The position numbers were made by a program, and so were the translations under genes. A stretch of DNA of 64,000 bases from Acidobacteria bacterium AB60 (GTDB lineage Bacteria > Acidobacteriota > Terriglobia > Terriglobales > Acidobacteriaceae). The stretch spans positions 186,001-250,000 of the forward strand of contig VANK01000009.1 in assembly GCA_008682415.1 (NCBI GenBank). Direction: 5' to 3'. Numbering within the stretch: position 1 is the first letter of the stretch; each line of letters opens with the position of its first letter. A model generated the notes under the pieces. The model was not told the origin of the DNA. It did no database searches and saw only the letters and a program-made list of their open reading frames with translations. Positions 40,404-50,667 of the stretch are shown here, piece by piece.

Positions 40404-41207
40404 ATGAGGCCCCGGCATCTGGCACTGGCGATTGCAGCCGCAGCCTGCTCTGCCGGCGTGTGCGCCTTGCAACGTACTGCCGATTTTGGCTTCGGCAACG
40501 ACGACTCACCCGCCAATGCCAAGGCCGAGTTCTACTGGTCCCGGCTCGCCTACTCGTCCCGGATGTCGGCCATGCAGGGCTTTGGCAGCTATAGCCATCG
40601 CGGTTGGTATAACTCCTGGTCGCGCGACTACCCCAAGGCCGATCGCCAATTTCTGATCGCTATGCACCGCCTCACCCGTATCGAAGGACGGCCCACCGAG
40701 CAGGTCGTCACCCTCGACTCCGACGAGATCTTCAACTATCCCTGGATCTATGCCGTCCAGGTGCAGAACTGGAGCTTCACCGACGCCGAGGCCAAACGCC
40801 TGCGGGACTACCTCCTCAAGGGCGGCTTCCTCATGGTCGACGACTTTCATGGCACGGAAGACTGGGAAAACTTCATGAATGGCATGCGCCAGGTTCTTCC
40901 CCAGTCGCCCGTTGAAGATCTGCACAGCGGCGACGAGATCTTTCACACCCTCTACGACATCGATGACAAAATGCAGATACCCGGCGAACAGTATGTCTGG
41001 ACCGGGCGCACCTACGAAAAGGATGGATATCAGCCCAAGTGGCGCGCCATCCGCGACGACAAGGGCCGGATCGTCGTGGCAATCTGTCACAACATGCATC
41101 TGGGCGACGCCTGGGAGTGGGCCGACGACCCCAACTATCCCGAGACCTTTGCCTCGATGGCTTTTCGTGTAGGCCTGGACTACATCATCTACGGCATGAC
41201 CCATTGA
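40404..41207 (+). CDS. DUF4159 exported protein
   Basis: A 267-residue protein with a signal peptide (LALAIAAAACSAGVCA). The body matches the DUF4159 layout: FYWSRLAYSSR, DYPKADRQFLIAMHRLTRI, DEIFNYPWIYAVQVQNWSF, LLKGGFLMVDDFHG and RGKGRIVVAICHNMHLGDAWEW-type segments near the end (here DDKGRIVVAICHN). DUF4159 domains have a glutamine-amidotransferase-like fold without known activity and are commonly fused to or adjacent to VWA proteins of the Bat type. It is the first gene of the MoxR/Bat operon, 71 bases before the VWA membrane protein. It presumably works in the periplasm. Confidence 0.88.
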   Translation: MRPRHLALAIAAAACSAGVCALQRTADFGFGNDDSPANAKAEFYWSRLAYSSRMSAMQGFGSYSHRGWYNSWSRDYPKADRQFLIAMHRLTRIEGRPTEQVVTLDSDEIFNYPWIYAVQVQNWSFTDAEAKRLRDYLLKGGFLMVDDFHGTEDWENFMNGMRQVLPQSPVEDLHSGDEIFHTLYDIDDKMQIPGEQYVWTGRTYEKDGYQPKWRAIRDDKGRIVVAICHNMHLGDAWEWADDPNYPETFASMAFRVGLDYIIYGMTH

Positions 41208-41278
41208 TCAAGCCCCAACTTCACAAGAGAGGGCGATGAACCAGACGGCAATAATCCGACGCGGAGCCGGAAACGCGC

Positions 41279-43564
41279 ATGTTTCAGTTCTTCTTCAAGT
41301 ATCCGGGTCCGGTCTTCTCCAGGGGGCGACTCGTGCTGCTCAGCGCGTGGCCCGCATGGTTGTTGCCCGTCCTCATCCTCGCGGCAGCGGCTTTCATCGC
41401 CTGGCTCCTCCGCCGGCCTCGGGGTGAAGCGGCTCCAGCACTCGGAAATTGGCGAACCCTGGTCGTCTGGGCCATGCAATCGGCTCTCGTGGGCATCATC
41501 CTCGTCCTCCTTTGGCAACCCGCAATGACGGTCGGCGAACTCAACTCGCAGCAAAATATCATCGCGGTGGTCCTCGATGATTCGCGCAGCATGAGTCTGC
41601 CCGACCGCGGTGCCGCCAGCCGTGAGTCCTCCGCCATCGCCGCGCTCGAAAAGAACATCCTTCCCGGGTTGCAGCAGCGCTTCCAGACCCGCATGTACAC
41701 ACTCGGAGAAGCGCTCACGCAAGTCCCATCCCCCCATGGCATCGCCCCGCTGGAGCCCGCAACCCACCTGGATTCCGGCCTCAAACAGCTGGCGGATGAA
41801 ACCTCGGAATTGCCCGTCGGCGCCGTGTTGCTGCTGACCGACGGCGGCCAGAACGGTGCGGAACTCGGCCGCTCCGAGATCAGCCCGGAGGTGATTCAGG
41901 AACTGCGCAACCGGCGCCTTCCCGTGCACACCGTGGGCTTCGGCAATCCTGAAGCCGGCCACGATCTCGAAATCGAAGACGTCAGCCTTGCCTCGGGAGC
42001 CGTCGCCAACGCCCGTGTGACCGCCACCATCACCCTGAAACAGTACGGCTACTTGGGACAGAAGGCGACACTCTCGGTGCGCGATGGAGAAAAGACGCTC
42101 GCACAGCGCGAGGTCGATCTACAGCCGGACGGACGTTTGCAAACCGAGCCCCTCTCCTTCTCTGCCGGCGCGGCGGGCGCCAAACGCCTCACCTTCGGCA
42201 TCGCTCCACTCGCAGGCGAGGAGAACCAGGCCAACAACGCCATGACCCGCCCCTTCCTGGTGAGCGATGCCAGGCGCCGCATTCTGTACATCGAAGGAGA
42301 ACCCCGCTGGGAATACAAGTTCATTCGCCGCGCGGAAGACGGCGACCCTACCGTGCAGATCGTCTCCATGCTGCGCACCAGCGAAAACAAAATCTATCGG
42401 CAGGGAATCAGCAGCCCCGACGAGCTGAGCCAGGGCTTTCCCTCGCGCGCGGAAGATCTCTTCGCCTACACGGGCATCATCGTCGGGTCGGTCGCGGCCG
42501 ACTACTTCACGCCCGTGCAGCAGGAACTCCTCCGCGAGTTTGTCGATCGGCGCGGCGGCGGCATCCTCTTCCTCGGCGGCAGCTCCGCCCTCAGCGACGG
42601 CGGGTGGGCAGCTTCGAGCTTGGGTGATCTGCTCCCCACCTTCCTACCTCAGGGCAATCACAACTTCCATCGCAACGCGGCGACCGTAGAGCTCACCCCC
42701 GCGGGCCTCGACTCCCCCATCACCCGCCTGCTCGACGATCCGGAAAAGAACGGCGAACGCTGGAAGAAGCTCGCCTATCTGGCCGATTTCGAAGATCCCG
42801 GTACGCCCAAGCCCGGCGCAACCGAGCTCGTCGATATGCACGCCGGCCGTCGCAAGCTCCCCCTGCTCGTCACCCAAAACTACGGCCACGGGCGCACCGC
42901 GATCCTGGCCACCGGCGGCACCTGGCGCTGGCAAATGAGCGAGGCGCTCGGCGATCCCTCCCACGATCTCTTCTGGCAGCAGCTCCTGCGATGGCTCGTC
43001 GGCGAGACCCCTGGGCCGGTGACCGCTTCCATGCCGGCGCGCCTGCTGCAGGACGAGGGACGAGTGCGCCTCATCGCGCAGGTGCGGAATCGTGACTTCC
43101 AACCCGCCGCCGATGCCCGCGTCACCGCGCATATCGTAGGCCCGGCCAATAGCGATTCCGTCATCGATCTCACCCCTTCGCCGGACACGCAGGGCCAGTA
43201 TCAGGCGGATTGGACCGCGGAAAAGCCGGGCGCCTATCTCGCCGAAGTGGTTGCGCAATCCTCCGGCACGCCTCCACAGGAGCTGGGTCGCGACGTCGTG
43301 ACCTTCCAGCGAGAGGATGGCATCGCCGAAAACTTCCACACGGCGCAGAACCGGCAATTGCTTCAGCATCTATCCGCCGCGACGGGCGGCCGCTACTGGA
43401 ACCCGTCCGACCTGAAAAATCTGCCGCGCGAAATCTCCTACTCCGATGCGGGAATCTCGGCGCGCACCACAAAAGAGCTCTGGGACATGCCGATCGTCTT
43501 CATGCTTCTGCTCGGTCTGCCCCTCGGAGAGTGGCTCCTGCGCCGCAAGTGGGGTGTGCTGTGA
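41279..43564 (+). CDS. VWA membrane protein with GATase-like domain
   Basis: A 761-residue protein. Two N-terminal transmembrane helices (about 22-45 and 60-82) and one near the C-terminus (IVFMLLLGLPLGEWLL) frame a large extracytoplasmic part. This has a von Willebrand factor A domain with the MIDAS start VVLDDSRSMS, followed by Ig-like segments. A class I glutamine-amidotransferase-like domain follows (RRRILYIEGEPRWEYKFIRRA, GGGILFLGGSSALSDGG) without an evident catalytic Cys. This architecture is common in Bat-type operons of Acidobacteriota and Planctomycetes. It overlaps the next gene by four bases (GTGA). Confidence 0.88.
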   Translation: MFQFFFKYPGPVFSRGRLVLLSAWPAWLLPVLILAAAAFIAWLLRRPRGEAAPALGNWRTLVVWAMQSALVGIILVLLWQPAMTVGELNSQQNIIAVVLDDSRSMSLPDRGAASRESSAIAALEKNILPGLQQRFQTRMYTLGEALTQVPSPHGIAPLEPATHLDSGLKQLADETSELPVGAVLLLTDGGQNGAELGRSEISPEVIQELRNRRLPVHTVGFGNPEAGHDLEIEDVSLASGAVANARVTATITLKQYGYLGQKATLSVRDGEKTLAQREVDLQPDGRLQTEPLSFSAGAAGAKRLTFGIAPLAGEENQANNAMTRPFLVSDARRRILYIEGEPRWEYKFIRRAEDGDPTVQIVSMLRTSENKIYRQGISSPDELSQGFPSRAEDLFAYTGIIVGSVAADYFTPVQQELLREFVDRRGGGILFLGGSSALSDGGWAASSLGDLLPTFLPQGNHNFHRNAATVELTPAGLDSPITRLLDDPEKNGERWKKLAYLADFEDPGTPKPGATELVDMHAGRRKLPLLVTQNYGHGRTAILATGGTWRWQMSEALGDPSHDLFWQQLLRWLVGETPGPVTASMPARLLQDEGRVRLIAQVRNRDFQPAADARVTAHIVGPANSDSVIDLTPSPDTQGQYQADWTAEKPGAYLAEVVAQSSGTPPQELGRDVVTFQREDGIAENFHTAQNRQLLQHLSAATGGRYWNPSDLKNLPREISYSDAGISARTTKELWDMPIVFMLLLGLPLGEWLLRRKWGVL

Positions 43565-44487
43565 GGCGCGCCGGACTGGCTTTGATGCTCCTCGTGCTCG
43601 CCGTGCCCGCGCGCGCCGCAACCTTCTTCGTCATCGTCGCCGGGCTCGGCGGCGAGCCGGACTACGAGCAGAGATTCACCGCCGCTGCCAACGATCTCGA
43701 TCGCATCTTCAAGTCCGCCAATCCTTCGGCGCAGGTTGCCACTCTCACCGGCGCGCAGGCCACCGCTGCGCAGCTCAAGGCAAGACTGGCGGCGATTGGC
43801 GGTAATGCCCGACCGGACGATGACTTCGTCCTGATCCTGATCGGCCACGGCTCCTACGACGGCCAGGATTACAAGTTCAACCTCGTCGGTCCCGATATGA
43901 CTGCCGCCGAGATCGGTTCTCTCTGCGATCACATCCCCACGCGGCGTCAGCTCATCGTCGATACCACCAGCGCCAGCGGCGGCGCCGTCTCCGCGCTGCA
44001 GCGCCCCGGTCGCGCGGTCATCGCCGCCACCAAATCCGGAACCGAAAAGAACGCCACCGTCTTCGCCCGCTTCTGGGTCGAGGCCTTCCAGGACCCCGAT
44101 GCGGACACCGACAAGAGCGGCTCGGTCAGCGCCATGGAAGCCTTCACCTACGCCGCGCGCAAGGCTGCCGCCTTCTACGAGTCGCAGAAACGCCTGGCCA
44201 CCGAACACGCCGTCTTCAATGACAGCGGCCGCGGCGAGCCGGTGCGCGACCCCGGCGCTGGCCAGGGCATGCTCCTGTCCAGCTTCACGCTTCTCCGCCT
44301 CGACGCGTCGCAGCAGACCATGAACGACCCGGCCAAGCGCGCGCTCCTCGAGAAAAAGGAGAGCCTCGAGCAGAAGATCGACACGCTCAAATACCAGAAA
44401 GCCGCAATGGATCCGGCTGACTACAAAAAGCAACTCACCGAAGCCCTCGTCGAACTCGCCAGGGTGCAGGGGGAGCTGGAGAAATGA
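43561..44487 (+). CDS. Exported caspase-fold protein, catalytic Cys apparently replaced
   Basis: A 308-residue protein from a GTG start that overlaps the preceding stop (GTGA). A signal peptide (LALMLLVLAVPARA) leads to a caspase/C13-like domain: FFVIVAGLGGEPDYEQRF, then LILIGHGSYDG with the expected His96, then LIVDTTSASGGAV at the place where a DxCxSG motif is expected. There a Ser (137) stands in for Cys. A perfect EF-hand-like loop, D182-x-D184-x-S186-G-x-V-x3-E193, follows, and a coiled-coil tail ends the protein. It may be a calcium-binding pseudo-enzyme or a serine variant. Earlier in-frame starts from 43210 lie in the VWA gene. Confidence 0.82.
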   Translation: MRRAGLALMLLVLAVPARAATFFVIVAGLGGEPDYEQRFTAAANDLDRIFKSANPSAQVATLTGAQATAAQLKARLAAIGGNARPDDDFVLILIGHGSYDGQDYKFNLVGPDMTAAEIGSLCDHIPTRRQLIVDTTSASGGAVSALQRPGRAVIAATKSGTEKNATVFARFWVEAFQDPDADTDKSGSVSAMEAFTYAARKAAAFYESQKRLATEHAVFNDSGRGEPVRDPGAGQGMLLSSFTLLRLDASQQTMNDPAKRALLEKKESLEQKIDTLKYQKAAMDPADYKKQLTEALVELARVQGELEK

Positions 44488-46691
44488 ATCGCGCTCTGCT
44501 CCTCCTTACCATCGCGCTCCCCCCGGCCATCGCGGCAAGCGCTGCCACTCCGTCTGAATGCTGGTCCCTTCGCAAGCTCGGGCACGCCGATCAGGCACAA
44601 TCCTGTTTTGAAGCCCTCACCCGCAGCCGACAGGCCTTCGAACGCGCGGAAGGCTTCTGGGGACTGGAGCAATGGGATCAGGCCAACGCGCAATTCCGCC
44701 TCGCCACCGGGCAGCCGGATAGCAGTCCCATGGTCAAGGTCCGCTGGGGCCGCCTTCTCCACGTGCGCTTCAACGACTCCGACGCCGCCGGCCTCTTCCG
44801 CGAGGCCCTCGACAAGGATCCCGCCAACGCCCAAACCTACATCGGCCTCGCGCTCGTCTCCGCAGATCGCTTTGAAGGCAAGGCCGCCTTCTACCTCGCC
44901 AAGGCAGCCGAGCTCGACCCGAAATCTGCCGAGCCGCACGAACTCCTGGCCGACCTCGCGCTCGAAAACGACGAACGCGCTACTGCCGCCGTCGAAGCCG
45001 ACAAAGCCCTTGCCCTCTCTCCCGACGCCTTCGACGCGATGGCAATTCATGCCGCCCTCGAACTGCTCGCCGACCGGTCGCCCGACGCCTGGTGCGACAA
45101 GATCCGCGCCATCAATCCTGGCTTCGGCGAAGGCTACGCCCGCATCGCCCGTCAGCTCGAGATGCACTACCGCTACGAAGATGCCGTCACCTGGTATCGC
45201 AAAGCCGTCGAGGCCGATCCGCGCCTGTGGTCGGCGCACTCCGCCCTCGGCATCGATCTCATGCGCCTCGGCCAGGAAGCCGAGCCGCGCCGCGAGCTGG
45301 AGCTGAGTTACAACAACGGCTATCGCGACGCAGCCACGGTGAACAGCCTCCGCCTCCTCGACAGCTACAAAAACTTCGACACCATCCGCGCCGGCAACAC
45401 CATCCTCAAGCTCGACAAATCCGAAGCCGCGCTCCTGCAGCCCTACCTGCAATCCGAGCTGCGCCTCATTCTTGCCACCTACCAGCAGAAGTACAAGATG
45501 ACCTTGCCCGCTCCCGTGCAGGTGGAGGTCTATCCCAATCACGAGGACTTCGCCGTACGCACCATGGGCATGCCCGGGCTCGGGGCACTCGGCGTAACCT
45601 TCGGCGAAGTCGTCGCCATGGACAGCCCCTCCGCGCATCCCCCCGGCGACTTCAACTGGGGCTCCACGCTGTGGCACGAGATGAGCCACGTCTTCATCCT
45701 CACCGCCACCAACCATCGCGTCCCGCGCTGGTTTACTGAAGGCCTCGCCGTGCATGAAGAAGGCGCACACGCCGCCGAATGGCGCGATCGGCTCACTCCC
45801 GAGGTCATGGCGGCCATTCGCGACAAAAAGCTGCTTCCCGTCGCTCGCCTCGACCGAGGCTTCGTCTTCCCCGAGTACCCGGCGCAGGTGATCGTCTCCT
45901 ACTTCCAGGCCGGCAGCATGTGCGACTTCATCGCGGAAAAATGGGACGAACCCAAGCTCCTCGATATGGTCCACAGCTACGCAAAACTCCTGCCCACCAC
46001 CGACGTCATCCAGCAGAACCTGTCTCTCCCCCCTGAGGAGTTCGACAAGCAATATCAATCGTGGATCGGCCAGAAATACGCCGCCGAATCCGCGCACTTC
46101 GATGAATGGCGCGACAAGCTGAAGGCCCTGGTCGCGGCCTCCAAGCAAAAGCAATATGACGCCGTCCTCGCCCAGGGACAGGCCGTCATCGCGCTCTATC
46201 CCGAGTACGTCGATCACTTCAGCGCCTACGAGTTGATGGCCGACGCCGACCAGGCCAAAGGCGATACCGCTTCGGAGATGTCCATCCTCGCCGCCTACCA
46301 GCATGCCGGTGGAGCGTCGCCCGATCTCCTCAAGCGTCTCGCCTCTCTTCAGCAAAAAGCAGGCAAGCCGTCCGACGCCCTCGCCACGCTCTCGCGCGTC
46401 CTCTACATCTATCCGGTCCACGATGAAGACCTGCACCGCCGCCTCGGCGATCTCCTGCTCGCCCAGAATCAACCCGACGCCGCCATCCGTGAATACCGCG
46501 CGCTGGTGGCCTCCAACCCCGTCGACAAGGCGGGCGCGGAATACGATCTCGCCCAGGCCTACTTCAAAGCCAACGACAAAGACAAGGCCCAGGAGAGCGT
46601 CCTGGCCGCGCTCGAAATCGCCCCTGGCTATCGCCCCGCACAAAAGCTCTTGCTCCAATTGCAACAGCCGCAAGCAAACCCAAAGCCGTAG
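44484..46691 (+). CDS. Exported TPR-metallopeptidase (gluzincin)
   Basis: A 735-residue protein with a signal peptide (residues 1-20). Residues about 30-300 are TPR repeats. The central peptidase domain has the zinc motif H398-E-M-S-H402 (TLWHEMSHVF) and a downstream Glu419 in FTEGLAVHEE as the third ligand, the peptidase MA-clan pattern. C-terminal TPRs run from about 560 to 725. All catalytic residues are present, so it is probably an active periplasmic protease or a surface-exposed one. It overlaps the caspase-fold gene by four bases (ATGA) and is followed by the MoxR gene after 12 bases. Confidence 0.88.
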   Translation: MNRALLLLTIALPPAIAASAATPSECWSLRKLGHADQAQSCFEALTRSRQAFERAEGFWGLEQWDQANAQFRLATGQPDSSPMVKVRWGRLLHVRFNDSDAAGLFREALDKDPANAQTYIGLALVSADRFEGKAAFYLAKAAELDPKSAEPHELLADLALENDERATAAVEADKALALSPDAFDAMAIHAALELLADRSPDAWCDKIRAINPGFGEGYARIARQLEMHYRYEDAVTWYRKAVEADPRLWSAHSALGIDLMRLGQEAEPRRELELSYNNGYRDAATVNSLRLLDSYKNFDTIRAGNTILKLDKSEAALLQPYLQSELRLILATYQQKYKMTLPAPVQVEVYPNHEDFAVRTMGMPGLGALGVTFGEVVAMDSPSAHPPGDFNWGSTLWHEMSHVFILTATNHRVPRWFTEGLAVHEEGAHAAEWRDRLTPEVMAAIRDKKLLPVARLDRGFVFPEYPAQVIVSYFQAGSMCDFIAEKWDEPKLLDMVHSYAKLLPTTDVIQQNLSLPPEEFDKQYQSWIGQKYAAESAHFDEWRDKLKALVAASKQKQYDAVLAQGQAVIALYPEYVDHFSAYELMADADQAKGDTASEMSILAAYQHAGGASPDLLKRLASLQQKAGKPSDALATLSRVLYIYPVHDEDLHRRLGDLLLAQNQPDAAIREYRALVASNPVDKAGAEYDLAQAYFKANDKDKAQESVLAALEIAPGYRPAQKLLLQLQQPQANPKP

Positions 46692-46703
46692 GAAAGGAAT
46701 CCG

Positions 46704-47731
<1,028 letters not shown>

Positions 47732-47732
<1 letters not shown>

Positions 47733-48622
47733 TGCTGCAGCGATTCCTCGATCCCGCGGTGCTGGCCGGCATCTCCTCCCTCGACCTCCTGGCCAAAACG
47801 GTGGTAGACGGCTTTGTCGCAGGCCTCCATCGTTCCCCCGACTTCGGCTTCAGCCAGGAGTTCGCTGAATACCGCGCCTACACCCCCGGCGACGACCTCC
47901 GCCACGTCGACTGGAACCTCTTCGCCCGCACCGAGCGCTGCTACCTCAAGCGCTACCGCGGCGAGACCAATAGCCAGCTCACCGTCCTGCTCGACGCCAG
48001 CAAGTCCATGCAATACACCTCCGGCCCTCCATCCAAGATGGACTACGCCCGCTTCATCGCCGCGGCCCTCTTCTACCTCGCCATTCAAAATCAGCGCGAC
48101 GCCGCCGGCCTCATCGTCTTTGACGACGAGATACGCGACTACATCCGTCCCTCCACCCGCCCCGGCCAGCTCGCCCGCCTCTTCGCGGGCCTGGAGCACG
48201 CCGAGCCCCACGCTCGTACCAACTTCGCCCGGCCGCTGCAGCACTTCCGCAACTCCCTCCATCGCCGCGGCATCGCCATCCTTATCTCAGACTTTTATGA
48301 AGACCCAGAGACAGTCATTCACGAGATCGCCCCCCTGCGCTTCCACGGCAACGAGGTCATCCTCTTCCACATCCTCGACCCCGAGGAGATTCGTCCCGTG
48401 ATGCATGGCCCCGCTCTCCTCGTCGACCTCGAGACGGAACAGCGCATCGAGGTCGTCCCCGACTACGCCCGGACAACCTACCGCTCGCGCATCGATGCGC
48501 ACATCGAGCAGCTGCGCACGCGCGCCCGCGCCGCGGGCATGGATTACCAACTGCTGCTCACCAACCGGCCACTCGATTTCGCGTTGCGCGAGTACCTCGC
48601 GCTGCGCCAGGCGGAGAACTGA
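47732..48622 (+). CDS. DUF58 protein with VWA-like fold
   Basis: A 296-residue soluble DUF58 protein. The diagnostic block is FAEYRAYTPGDDLRHVDWNLFARTERCYLKRY in the first third (quoted in part: YRAYTPGDDLRHVDWN). The VWA-like core has LTVLLDASKSMQY (MIDAS-type DxSxS) and GIAILISDFYED. It is the usual partner of MoxR ATPases, thought to be remodelled by them and to help assemble envelope complexes. It overlaps both neighbours by one base (TGATG), so MoxR, DUF58 and the BatA-like protein are made in step. Confidence 0.94.
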
Positions 48623-50667
48623 TGGGCTTTCTGGCTCCATGGTTTCTGGCGGGAATGGCAGCCCTCGGCGTGCCCGTCTTTGTGCACCTTCTGCGCAAGC
48701 ACGTCACCACGCCCCGCCCCGTAAGCTCCCTCATGTTCTTCGAGCGCGGCGTGCAGAGCTCCACGCGCCATAAGCAGCTCAAATACCTGCTGCTCTTCGC
48801 TCTCCGTGCCGCCTTGGTCTTTTTGATCGTGCTGGCGTTTGCCGATCCATTTGTCCGGCGACCCGCTGCCGGCGGCGCCGGCCGCCTCCTCGTCATCGCT
48901 CTCGACAACTCCTTCAGCATGCGCGCGGCAACCCACTTTGCGGACGCGAAACAGCAGGCCCTCGCGACCCTGGCCGCCCGGCCGCACGATTCGCCCGCCC
49001 AGATCATCGCCCTCGGCGGGCAGGTACAGCTCCTCACCCAGGCCATCGGCGACGACGCACAGCTGCGCGCGGCGCTCTTGAGCATTCAGCCCGGCGACGG
49101 CCACGCGAACTTCGGAGAGCTCGGCCGCGCCCTTCGCTCCATCGCCGATACAACGCACCGCCCCATCGATCTCCATCTCTTCTCGGATATGCAGCGCACC
49201 GCCATGCCCTCGAACTTCGCAGACATGGTGCTCCCTCCCACCGTGCGGCTCACAGCACATCCGGTTGCACAGGGCGCCTCTCTCGCCAACTGGACAGTCG
49301 AGAGCGTTGAGGCGCCGGCGGAGTTGTCCGATCCCAAGGATCCCCGCCGCTCCCGCGTGCACGCCGTCATTGCCGGCTTCAACACGCCCGCCGCAACCAA
49401 GACCATCGCACTCGTCATCAACGGAAAGGCGATCGCCTCGCGCAAGGTCAACGTCCCCCCCAACGGCCGCGCCGCTGTTGAGTTCGCCCCTCTCGACGTA
49501 TCCTATGGCTTCAATCAATGCGCGGTTCGCATCGAAGAGGCGGACGCCCTCCCCGACGACAACGCCAGCGTCTTCGCCGTTCGTCGTTCCGATCCCCAGC
49601 GCGTTCTCTTCGTCCATGCTACGGATGACACGCGGTCGGCCACGTACTTCGGGGCGGCGCTCTCTGCGGCCGATCGCGCCTCCTTCATCCTTCAGTCCAT
49701 GGACGCGGCGCAAACCACTGACCTTGACCCTTCGAAGTTCGCCTTCGTGGTTCTCTCAGACGTCCTGGCGCTCCCGTCTATCTTTGAGCACGCGCTCGCG
49801 CAGTATGTGGCCAAGGGCGGCAGAGTCTTCATTGCGCTCGGAACCCATGCTGGCCGCCGCGCACAAATTCCTCTTTGGGGGGCCGCGGTTCTCGACACAC
49901 GCGAGAGTATCCGTGCCTCAGGTCCCCTCTCCGTAGGCCAGGTCGACTTCGCGTTTCCGGCGCTGGCCCAGGCGCAGCCGGGACGCGACAATGGCGGCTG
50001 GGCCGTGGTGCGCGTCTTCTACGCGTCCACCGTCGAAGCCGGCCAGGCACGCGTTGCCGCGCGTCTGGCCGACGGCACGCCCCTCCTCCTCGACAAGCAA
50101 CTGGGAGAAGGGCATCTGCTGCTCTTCACCTCAGGCCTCGACAATCTCACCAACGACCTCCCTCTGCATCCAGTGTTCGTGGCCTTCATCGATCGCCTTG
50201 CTCACTACCTCTCCGGCAGTGAGCGCCTCAGCGGGGCAGCGCTGGTCGACTCCTTTGTCCAGCTCCGTGCCGCCGGCGAGCCGGTAGGAGCTGTCTCCAA
50301 TGTGGAAGTGATCGACCCCGACGGTCGGCGCGCTCTGTCGCTCTCCGAGGCGCGCACCATCCAGACGTACCGGTTCGCGCGCGCAGGCTTTTACAAACTC
50401 CGCTACCCCAATGGCCAGGATGCCGTCATCGGTGTCAATCCCGATCGGCGGGAATCCAACCTGGAACCTCTTCCGCCGGATCTCCTGAAACTCTGGAGCG
50501 GATCAGGGAGCAGTGCCCCGCAAACCACCGCCGCTCCGGCTCCCGGCGAGATCACAAACCGCAACCTCAGCCTCTGGTGGTACGTTATGCTGCTTGCATT
50601 ACTCGTCGTACTGGCGGAGACAGCCGTCGCCAGTCGGCATATGGGCACGCAGCGGGAGGAAGTATGA
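48622..50667 (+). CDS. BatA-like VWA membrane protein
   Basis: A 681-residue protein. The N-terminal BatA domain has FLAPWFLAGMAALGVPVFVHLLRK, a transmembrane helix, then LKYLLLFALRAALVFLIVLAFADP as a second helix. A VWA domain follows with the MIDAS-type LLVIALDNSFSM. A long extracytoplasmic region includes a GATase-like stretch (FVVLSDVLALPSIFEHALAQYVAKGGRVFIALG, quoted in part: GGRVFIALGTHAG). A C-terminal helix (LWWYVMLLALLVVLAETAVA) anchors the end. Bat proteins associate with MoxR in aerotolerance or envelope-stress operons. ATGA overlap with the DUF4175 gene. Confidence 0.9.
   Translation: MGFLAPWFLAGMAALGVPVFVHLLRKHVTTPRPVSSLMFFERGVQSSTRHKQLKYLLLFALRAALVFLIVLAFADPFVRRPAAGGAGRLLVIALDNSFSMRAATHFADAKQQALATLAARPHDSPAQIIALGGQVQLLTQAIGDDAQLRAALLSIQPGDGHANFGELGRALRSIADTTHRPIDLHLFSDMQRTAMPSNFADMVLPPTVRLTAHPVAQGASLANWTVESVEAPAELSDPKDPRRSRVHAVIAGFNTPAATKTIALVINGKAIASRKVNVPPNGRAAVEFAPLDVSYGFNQCAVRIEEADALPDDNASVFAVRRSDPQRVLFVHATDDTRSATYFGAALSAADRASFILQSMDAAQTTDLDPSKFAFVVLSDVLALPSIFEHALAQYVAKGGRVFIALGTHAGRRAQIPLWGAAVLDTRESIRASGPLSVGQVDFAFPALAQAQPGRDNGGWAVVRVFYASTVEAGQARVAARLADGTPLLLDKQLGEGHLLLFTSGLDNLTNDLPLHPVFVAFIDRLAHYLSGSERLSGAALVDSFVQLRAAGEPVGAVSNVEVIDPDGRRALSLSEARTIQTYRFARAGFYKLRYPNGQDAVIGVNPDRRESNLEPLPPDLLKLWSGSGSSAPQTTAAPAPGEITNRNLSLWWYVMLLALLVVLAETAVASRHMGTQREEV

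Noticed and set aside
41236..41427. A short frame with a good ribosome-binding site before the VWA gene
   Set aside because: It mostly overlaps the VWA protein gene in another frame and its product has no pattern; the VWA frame starting at 41279 is clearly coding.
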